A stretch of DNA of 7,469 nt from contig JAPKEY010000072.1 in NCBI GenBank assembly GCA_028821815.1, positions 1 to 7,469 of the forward strand, read 5' to 3'. The notes under the pieces are model-generated. The model was not told where the DNA came from. It made no database searches and was given only the letters and a program-made list of their open reading frames with translations. The stretch comes from Candidatus Poseidoniales archaeon. GTDB lineage: Archaea; Thermoplasmatota; Poseidoniia; Poseidoniales; Thalassarchaeaceae. Positions 1 to 4,069 of the stretch are shown here, in pieces. Position 1 is the first letter of the stretch, and the number at the start of each line of letters is the position of its first letter. Both the position numbers and the translations under genes were made by a program.

Positions 1-259
1 TCCCTTCATCTTCGACGGGAATGTTCCAGCGCTCACGGAGATGTGACGCCCAAGCCGCACACAAACTCTTGCGACCTTCCCCCCGAGTATAGTGAGTATC
101 TCCTTCTCGAATAGCATTAATTGCAGCATCAGAAATGGCTTGTGGTGTATCGAATGCAGGCTCACCTACTGTCAGTCGTACAACGCCTTCAGGAGGTGGC
201 GCGAGGAAGGCCTTGAAGCCCCCACGAAGATTTTCCAAATGATCCGGAATCCTAGGCAT
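1..259 (-). CDS. PLP-dependent class I/II aminotransferase, N-terminal 86 residues (cut by window edge)
   Basis: Reading the minus strand from ATG at 257-259 gives an uninterrupted 86-residue frame that runs off the left edge. It starts MPRIPDHLENLRGG and contains VRLTVGEPAFDTP (residues about 27-39) followed by AINAIREGDTHYT (about 46-58). The order VGEPxFDTP, then an Ala-rich helix, then G-x-T-x-Y-T is the N-terminal signature of aspartate/aromatic-type aminotransferases (fold type I), which move an amino group between an amino acid and a 2-oxoacid in the cytoplasm. The PLP-binding Lys lies beyond the window, so the substrate cannot be assigned. An in-frame GTG at 263-265 is an alternative start; GGTG at 265-268 is a plausible ribosome binding site for the ATG. 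The gene lies 137 nt after the JAB stop and looks like ordinary metabolism, not part of the conjugation locus. Confidence 0.85.
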   Translation of the reverse strand, partial: MPRIPDHLENLRGGFKAFLAPPPEGVVRLTVGEPAFDTPQAISDAAINAIREGDTHYTRGEGRKSLCAAWASHLRERWNIPVEDEG

Positions 260-269
260 AATCACACCA

Positions 270-289
270 GGTGTCCCCTAAGGGACACC
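270..289. promoter_or_regulatory. Perfect 8-bp inverted repeat before the aminotransferase
   Basis: GGTGTCCC (270-277), loop CTAA, GGGACACC (282-289) form a perfect 8-bp stem with a 4-nt loop. It sits 10 nt before the aminotransferase ATG and about 107 nt after the JAB stop. It could be a leader hairpin or operator affecting the aminotransferase, or a boundary hairpin between the two transcripts. No T-run follows it in the direction of transcription, so a bacterial-type terminator is not supported. Confidence 0.5.
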
Positions 290-396
290 CTTTGCACGAA
301 CCAATTGGCCTTGAAGGTGCTGCTGGCGTCATTGATTATTTGCTCAACTCAAATCTGAATACCACACAGCATCCACCATTCGGCGACTAGCATATC
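290..396. other. Intergenic spacer between JAB gene and aminotransferase
   Basis: I see no convincing gene here. It contains a CCAATTGG palindrome at 301-308 and a weak A/T-rich minus-strand stretch around 331-340 (AAATAATC) that might be a poor TATA element for the aminotransferase. There is no strong TATA box like the two found elsewhere in the window. Confidence 0.4.
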
Positions 397-963
397 TCAA
401 GCAACCCCCTTCTCTTGACGGAATGCAACGTAGTTCATCGCATTCTCAGCCGTCCAATGCATCAATGACCCATCTGTTGCTAGTCTCTCATCACTCGAAT
501 TAACTGGACCTTGCTCATGATGAACAGTCCGAACCAAATGGTCATGGCCAAGAACCAGTGCTTTCTTTAGCACTCCTGAAGCAATACCCAACGACCGTTT
601 GTCAGTCTTAGACCAGTAGGCGTCCCAGGGGTGTGTATGCACCCAGAGACGGAGTGGAATACGGGAACCGACAGGGGGGGACAGACGCACCATTCCGGGT
701 GTACCCACATCTACCCACACCAGCCCTTGGTCATCGAACAGTACAGCGACTTCTCGTTTGAGGGCATCCGCTAGGTTCCACAGATTTTGCCAATCCCTTT
801 CCACCGCATAGAAAGCAATGCTCTGAAGAATCGCATCTGCCCGAAGGTCGCTTCCCTGAACAGCACGTAGCACATCCTGCTTGGGATGGAGTCTTGGAAG
901 TACAGCCTCCTGCGGCACAGGCTCGGTCCCTTGAACCAAATCTTGTTTCTCTATATCGCTCAT
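397..963 (-). CDS. JAB/JAMM (MPN) metalloprotease, candidate Ubl processing or deconjugating enzyme
   Basis: This 188-residue protein has the JAMM zinc-protease signature: His109-Thr-His111-Pro followed by Ser118-Lys-Thr-Asp121, with Glu71 (REVAVLF strand) the likely catalytic glutamate. JAB enzymes cut the bond after the C-terminal Gly-Gly of ubiquitin-like proteins, either maturing precursors or removing the tag from targets. Here a Ubl ending GGC is encoded four genes away in the same run, which fits both roles. The spacing between the second His and the Ser is one residue shorter than in AMSH or RadC-type motifs. Residues 1-40 look extended and lack a signal peptide, so the enzyme is probably cytoplasmic. 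Its ATG overlaps the E1 stop codon (ATGA), implying translational coupling; an SD-like GAGGAGG lies 7 nt upstream, inside the E1 coding end. Family call is firm; the substrate is inferred from context. Confidence 0.88.
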   Translation of the reverse strand: MSDIEKQDLVQGTEPVPQEAVLPRLHPKQDVLRAVQGSDLRADAILQSIAFYAVERDWQNLWNLADALKREVAVLFDDQGLVWVDVGTPGMVRLSPPVGSRIPLRLWVHTHPWDAYWSKTDKRSLGIASGVLKKALVLGHDHLVRTVHHEQGPVNSSDERLATDGSLMHWTAENAMNYVAFRQEKGVA

Positions 964-1625
964 TCTTGTTCCTCCTCTGCAACCTCAGGCAAGGGTAAAT
1001 CACCCATGTGAATCGTGTATGTACGGCCCTGCGGTACTTGCGCTCCACGAAGCCATTGAATAACCCATTGAGCGCCATGTGAAGCCGCCTCAGCAAATCC
1101 AAACTGAATGTTCCCTGTCTCTACAGCCTCTTCCAGTTGACAACTCGCAGATTCTCCATCTGGAAGTGTTGGAAACATGTTGAGAACTCGAACATCATCT
1201 AAATGACTCCACATCAGGAAACCATCTCCGCGACATCGCAGGTCCAACCAAGCCCCGGCATTCTCGTGCACAAGTCTTCGTGGTTCTTCACGATCTACAG
1301 CTACAACCACCAAGTCGTACTCTGAAAGGTTAGTATCTGCCGAAAAGTTCTCTCCGACAGGAATCAAAAACACACCACGCTCTTCGGTAATCCCTACATC
1401 TTGAAGTTGACGAACAAGCGCCTCAACCTTCGGCTTGCCTACATCAGCAGCAGCAAACCGTTGGTGCGGTAGATTTCGTTCCTCTACAATGTCGCCATCC
1501 ATCAAGGTAAGTGAAATCATTCCATTTTGTTTTGTTAGATCACTAAAGGCAACAGCACGTGATACAATATCAGTAAGCAACCCCCCAATTCCGCCAACCC
1601 CTATAATCAACACACTCGCCATCAT
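960..1625 (-). CDS. E1-like ThiF/MoeB-family Ubl-activating enzyme
   Basis: This 221-residue protein begins with a Rossmann ATP-binding loop GVGGIG (residues 9-14). It is followed by MDGDIVEERNLPHQRF (42-57), the counterpart of the E1 DxDxVexsNLxRQ segment, GKPKVEAL (63-70), the conserved Lys helix, and VVVAVDREEPRRLV (106-119). These define the ThiF/MoeB/E1 adenylation fold, which adenylates the C-terminal glycine of a ubiquitin-like protein. Cys162, in ASCQLEEAVE followed by IQFGFAEAASHGAQW, sits where related operonic prokaryotic E1s have their SC catalytic cysteine, so a thioester step is likely. The ThiF/MoeB zinc CxxC pairs are absent, and no ubiquitin-fold domain is fused, so this is a minimal one-domain E1. 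Its start directly abuts the P1 stop and its end overlaps the JAB start. The acidic tail EEEQE is encoded by the purine-rich stretch that can serve as the JAB SD. MM at the N-terminus leaves the exact ATG (1625 or 1622) open. Confidence 0.9.
   Translation of the reverse strand: MMASVLIIGVGGIGGLLTDIVSRAVAFSDLTKQNGMISLTLMDGDIVEERNLPHQRFAAADVGKPKVEALVRQLQDVGITEERGVFLIPVGENFSADTNLSEYDLVVVAVDREEPRRLVHENAGAWLDLRCRGDGFLMWSHLDDVRVLNMFPTLPDGESASCQLEEAVETGNIQFGFAEAASHGAQWVIQWLRGAQVPQGRTYTIHMGDLPLPEVAEEEQE
971..977 (-). promoter_or_regulatory. SD-like site for the JAB gene, inside the E1 coding end
   Basis: The minus strand reads GAGGAGG, 7 nt before the JAB ATG at 963. These bases also encode Glu residues of the E1 acidic tail, so the tail and the ribosome binding site share sequence. 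Confidence 0.6.
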
Positions 1626-2321
1626 TCATTCCTCCTCGTTGTACAAATCTTTCAGCGCCCGCGCCCGAATCTCCAGAAACTCATCTCTGTTTTCGGCATT
1701 CTGCAACTCCTCAAGATACGCGACATATTTGACTACATCTGCAAATGTCACATCTGAGGGTGTTAATCCTGCCGCCCAAGCAACAGGATAGGACTCTCGC
1801 AGTTCACGACGCAACGTGTTCATCGGTAGTTCCAGAGCACTGCGCAAGTCATCAGCTAGCAACATGACCGTTGCAACCACGTGATCCCCCGGCCAGCAGT
1901 CCGGGGTCTTGTCACGTCGATCGTGAATGCAAATGGCCTCCCAATCACCATCCCGTAAATCGTGCCAGTGAATCTGGAAATCCATCATCTGTCTGAACGC
2001 ATGCATCAGTGTGCCGATTGCACCATCCTCATCAAAGTCAATCTCGTTCAATCGCTGCTCCATCAGACGGGCTGCGCGCGGGCGAAAGTGAACGGAAATT
2101 CGGTACGGTGCTCCTGATGACCCTGGCACACGAATCGCGAAGGATTCTGCATCGTATTGCCGTGATTCTCCCCCGACATCAATCGTCGCACCTACATCAT
2201 CCAGAACTTCGCACATGAACTCTAGCGAGCGATTGTGCGGCTCTAGGCCGTCACATCCAAAGGTCTTCAGAACCCACTCTTTCAATTTCTTCTTCTTCTT
2301 TTCATCATCTATATTTTCCAT
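1626..2321 (-). CDS. P1: unrecognised Cys-domain protein, candidate E2-like partner
   Basis: This 231-residue protein has no family I can name with certainty. Visible features: a Lys-rich start (residues 8-14); W16 followed by RSLEF (31-35); FAIRVPGSSGAPYRI (61-75); AICIHD with Cys131 (129-134); CWPGD (142-146) followed by a hydrophobic helix VVATVMLLADDL; and an acidic end NEEE. The same ordered landmarks occur in P2 and P3, so the three are paralogues. The Cys131 segment, with Trp and a hydrophobic helix after it and His118/His120 before it, resembles the active-site stretch of E2 enzymes (HPN...ICLD...W...LL). P1 is the gene directly upstream of E1 and abuts it, which supports a role in the same pathway. 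The E2 assignment is inference; a novel domain is the alternative. The start is supported by GGAAGTGT five nt upstream. The final Glu codons GAGGAGGAA double as the SD of E1. Confidence 0.75.
   Translation of the reverse strand: MENIDDEKKKKKLKEWVLKTFGCDGLEPHNRSLEFMCEVLDDVGATIDVGGESRQYDAESFAIRVPGSSGAPYRISVHFRPRAARLMEQRLNEIDFDEDGAIGTLMHAFRQMMDFQIHWHDLRDGDWEAICIHDRRDKTPDCWPGDHVVATVMLLADDLRSALELPMNTLRRELRESYPVAWAAGLTPSDVTFADVVKYVAYLEELQNAENRDEFLEIRARALKDLYNEEE
1631..1637 (-). promoter_or_regulatory. SD-like site for the E1 gene, inside the P1 coding end
   Basis: The minus strand reads GAGGAGG, ending 5 nt before the E1 ATG at 1625. The same bases encode the terminal Glu residues of P1, so E1 translation is probably coupled to P1 translation. 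Confidence 0.6.
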
Positions 2322-2326
2322 TTCTT

Positions 2327-2334
2327 ACACTTCC
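2327..2334 (-). promoter_or_regulatory. SD-like GGAAGTGT before P1
   Basis: GGAAGTGT lies 5 nt before the P1 ATG (2321). It is a variant of the GGAAGTGA found at the same spacing before TFB and AAA, including the following ATGGAAAA start. No TATA box lies about 30 nt upstream, so P1 is probably co-transcribed with the Ubl gene. Confidence 0.55.
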
Positions 2335-2510
2335 TATTCCTCATCACCCAGAGGTAGGGGTGGCCCCTTATCCCGGGGCCGTGGGATCCAGTCCTTTCAC
2401 TGGCAATCAATTGCGGGCGGGCGGTCACCCCCGTCCATCGGACGGGGGCGTACCTGTCATCATCTCAGCCACGAAGGCCGGTATGTCTAGATATCTGGGT
2501 TCCAGTCCTT
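2335..2510. promoter_or_regulatory. Structured, GC-rich spacer between Ubl and P1
   Basis: This spacer holds no credible gene but several inverted repeats. The strongest is a perfect 9-bp stem with a 3-nt loop at 2428-2448 (CCCCCGTCC/GGACGGGGG). Others are a 6-bp stem with a 7-nt loop at 2362-2380 (GGCCCC/GGGGCC), a 5-bp stem at 2388-2403 (CCAGT/ACTGG) and a small GCAAT/ATTGC repeat at 2403-2414. None is followed by a T-run on the transcribed strand. The position, directly after the modifier gene and before the enzymes, fits a processing, stability or attenuation element that lets Ubl be made in excess. That function is inference; the base pairing is directly visible. Confidence 0.55.
2387..2399. 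repeat. 13-nt direct repeat, copy 1 (TCCAGTCCTTTCA)
   Basis: TCCAGTCCTTTCA is identical to 2501-2513. In this copy part of it forms one arm of the CCAGT/ACTGG hairpin in the Ubl-P1 spacer. Confidence 0.7.
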
Positions 2511-2513
2511 TCA
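2501..2513. repeat. 13-nt direct repeat, copy 2, across the Ubl stop codon
   Basis: TCCAGTCCTTTCA repeats the 2387-2399 sequence 114 nt away. This copy includes the Ubl stop codon (TGA on the minus strand). The sequence between copies is not itself duplicated. Confidence 0.7.
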
Positions 2514-2726
2514 GCAGCCACCGATAAGACCGGGCAACACTCGCAGGGTCGATGCTGTGGAAAGGTTCGCCTCATCAATCTGGTTCGCCTGAACCAGATT
2601 GTTGTCGACGTATATCCACGAGCTCGAATTCTCCTGAATCGCCTCAACCGCTTCGGCCGGGCTCATATCGAGTTCCTGTGTGTGTCCTGTCTTGTCAGCA
2701 ATCTGCACTTTAATCACGTGATTCAT
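2511..2726 (-). CDS. Ubiquitin-like modifier protein ending Gly-Gly-Cys
   Basis: This 71-residue protein fits the beta-grasp pattern of ubiquitin: strand HVIKVQIA (3-10), turn, strand TQELDM (16-21), helix PAEAVEAIQE (23-32), strand WIYVDN (37-42), acidic loop, and final strand STLRVLPGLIGGC (59-71). The end parallels ubiquitin's STLHLVLRLRGG, with Gly69-Gly70 followed by one Cys. Proteins of this kind are activated at the terminal glycine by E1 enzymes and joined to targets; here an E1 and a JAB protease lie just downstream. Cys71 would need removal by the JAB unless the Cys itself is used. I chose ATG 2726 because GGAGGT (2735-2740) is 8 nt upstream; the ATG at 2732 would leave only 2 nt. 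Alternatives are a sulfur carrier like MoaD/ThiS or a dual-function SAMP-like protein. Confidence 0.87.
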   Translation of the reverse strand: MNHVIKVQIADKTGHTQELDMSPAEAVEAIQENSSSWIYVDNNLVQANQIDEANLSTASTLRVLPGLIGGC

Positions 2727-2734
2727 TAGCATAT

Positions 2735-2740
2735 ACCTCC
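2735..2740 (-). promoter_or_regulatory. SD site GGAGGT deciding the Ubl start
   Basis: GGAGGT on the minus strand is the strongest SD match in the window. It lies 8 nt before ATG 2726 but only 2 nt before ATG 2732, so it favours the shorter, 71-residue Ubl. Confidence 0.7.
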
Positions 2741-2761
2741 AATTTGGATGACCTCGTCTAC

Positions 2762-2777
2762 GAGCCGAGTCCGGCTC
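2762..2777. promoter_or_regulatory. Hairpin between P2 and Ubl
   Basis: GAGCCG (2762-2767), loop AGTC, CGGCTC (2772-2777) form a 6-bp stem, with a smaller CTCG/CGAG palindrome beside it at about 2753-2764. It is the only notable feature in the 82-nt gap between P2 and Ubl and may affect processing or readthrough. Confidence 0.4.
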
Positions 2778-2808
2778 TTCACCGGAATGTAGTCATTGGA
2801 TTCGGACG

Positions 2809-3876
2809 TCACTCCTCTTCCTCCTCTTCAGACCAATCATCTAGATTGGTTTGGAATCGATCAATGACTCGACGCCATTGATTGAATAGATCTCGATGGT
2901 CTCGCTGTTCACCAGGCATATTGCCCAGAGCACGGCGCCATAGGTGCTCGATATTCGCGTTGCGCCCATGCTGGCCACCCCGACGAACTCGTTGTTCTCC
3001 AAACACATGAGGGGCCAATGTGTCAATGTGGCGAGCTGACACTTGGTCATCATAGAGAGCCAGAACGAGATTGACAAGAATATCGCCGAACACGACTGTG
3101 TGTGCGTTGACTGGGTCAATACAAATCGATGCATTCCGCTCATTCCTCTCGCGTGAAATGGTGTAGTAAGGTGGGTGCGTCCGTGGTCTGATTCGGTAGA
3201 AATTCCCTGAACTACCAGTCACGCGTATGTAATCATCCACAAAGGTAGCACGGTCGCCCAAATCATTGACAACCTCTTGTAGGAATTGGAATGATCTCGC
3301 CCATGGTTCTGGGTCTCTAGCAAGGAACTCATCCTCGCCGGTTAACCATATGAACAGCCCTGTGATGAAGCGCCGCTTGTTGGCAAGCCCGCAGTCACCA
3401 CGTAGAATATGCGCAATTTGCTTGCGTAGTAGCGGATTCGTAGGCAGGTGCATGACTCCAGCATCTTCCAACTTCGCGAGTTCTTCGATGATTACATCGT
3501 TCGCCAGATAGGGTAATGATCCATTGTTTGGAGATTCCTGTAATTCCATAGTTGGAAGTGCAACCCCCCATGCTCCGTCATTGAGTGGACCAAGATACGG
3601 GAACCCCATCTCAAAAATCATGCGTCGTCCTGCCCAGATTCCTTGCCCATGAGAATCTCGCATCTGTTGGAACCTATCCCGCATCTCTACGCGCTCCCCT
3701 ATGCTCATGTTGGGGTCTGGTCGAATCCACGCGGGCACTCTTCGTGTCCGTCGTAGGGACATACGAACCCAACCGTTACAACAAGAACAGACTTTGATAC
3801 GCCCGCCTCTTCGAATCTGTTTCAGGTTCTCCGAAGAACGACCACAACTGTCGCATATACCCTGATTAAAAGTCAT
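2809..3876 (-). CDS. P2: zinc-ribbon protein with the shared Cys domain, candidate E2/E3-like factor
   Basis: This 355-residue protein starts with a four-Cys zinc-binding module, Cys8-x2-Cys11 and Cys30-x2-Cys33, then a basic stretch. A middle region (about 60-170) of unknown role follows. The C-terminal half holds the landmarks shared with P1 and P3: W177 and RSFQF (194-198), IRVTGSSGNFYRI (217-229), ASICID with Cys252 (249-254) and GDILVNLVLAL (264-274). The protein ends with six Glu residues. The region W177-S195 aligns closely with P3 (SFQF/SFQW). Its place at the head of the Ubl run suggests a conjugation role; zinc ribbon plus E2-like Cys segment would suit an E2/E3-like factor, but this is inference. 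I start it at ATG 3876, not the upstream ATG 3891: the TATA box would then be 30 nt away, matching TFB (29 nt), and GGAGATGA would lie 5 nt upstream. Confidence 0.75.
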   Translation of the reverse strand: MTFNQGICDSCGRSSENLKQIRRGGRIKVCSCCNGWVRMSLRRTRRVPAWIRPDPNMSIGERVEMRDRFQQMRDSHGQGIWAGRRMIFEMGFPYLGPLNDGAWGVALPTMELQESPNNGSLPYLANDVIIEELAKLEDAGVMHLPTNPLLRKQIAHILRGDCGLANKRRFITGLFIWLTGEDEFLARDPEPWARSFQFLQEVVNDLGDRATFVDDYIRVTGSSGNFYRIRPRTHPPYYTISRERNERNASICIDPVNAHTVVFGDILVNLVLALYDDQVSARHIDTLAPHVFGEQRVRRGGQHGRNANIEHLWRRALGNMPGEQRDHRDLFNQWRRVIDRFQTNLDDWSEEEEEE

Positions 3877-3881
3877 CGATT

Positions 3882-3889
3882 TCATCTCC
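3882..3889 (-). promoter_or_regulatory. SD-like GGAGATGA before P2
   Basis: GGAGATGA ends 5 nt before ATG 3876, matching the spacing of GGAAGTGA/T before TFB, AAA and P1. It supports the shorter P2 start. Confidence 0.5.
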
Positions 3890-3897
3890 ATTCCTTG

Positions 3898-3910
3898 CCT
3901 TTTATAAGCG
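3898..3910 (-). promoter_or_regulatory. Archaeal TATA promoter for the P2-Ubl-P1-E1-JAB run
   Basis: The minus strand reads CGCTTATAAAAGG, a near-consensus archaeal TATA box. Its TATAAA begins at 3906, 30 nt before ATG 3876. The surrounding bases resemble the TFB promoter (AATC..G.TTATAAAAG), so both may respond to the same factor, possibly the TFB encoded here. Initiation about 25 nt downstream would give a leaderless or nearly leaderless P2 mRNA. Confidence 0.75.
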
Positions 3911-4069
3911 GATTAAAGGGCGCATAAACCGTAGCACCGGGCCGCAATCACTCACGGCCTACCTTCAGGTTCGTAGGGGGTATTTGAAGCGATGCACACA
4001 GGCTTCGGACAAGTCACTAATATCGCCCTGCTTTGCGATGGTCCACCCATCGAGGTTACGCGCTGAGTC
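3911..4069. other. Spacer between AAA ATPase and P2 promoter, with two hairpins
   Basis: No gene is supported here. A 6-bp stem CGATGG/CCATCG with a 5-nt loop (4036-4052) lies shortly after the AAA stop, and GGCCG/CGGCC with a 10-nt loop spans 3940-3959. These could mark the end of the TFB-AAA transcript or be operator-like sites for the P2 promoter. No T-rich terminator tract is present. I checked for a tRNA because of GGTTCGTA on the plus strand and could not build a cloverleaf. Confidence 0.4.

Noticed and set aside
92..358. Plus-strand frame of 88 codons
   Set aside because: It lies opposite the aminotransferase N-terminus, which has clear family motifs; the plus-strand translation is Cys/Arg-rich and resembles nothing.
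2428..2448. Bacterial-style intrinsic terminator after Ubl
   Set aside because: The stem is strong but no T-run follows on the minus strand, and the downstream genes have no promoter of their own.
2215..2490. Plus-strand frame of 91 codons across the Ubl-P1 spacer
   Set aside because: It runs antisense to the P1 start and through hairpins, with a low-complexity poly-Phe/Ser and Gly/Arg product and no SD.
2511..2732. Longer Ubl starting at ATG 2732
   Set aside because: It leaves only 2 nt to the GGAGGT site; ATG 2726 has 8 nt.
3930..4010. Possible tRNA suggested by GGTTCGTA
   Set aside because: No acceptor or anticodon stems could be paired on either strand.
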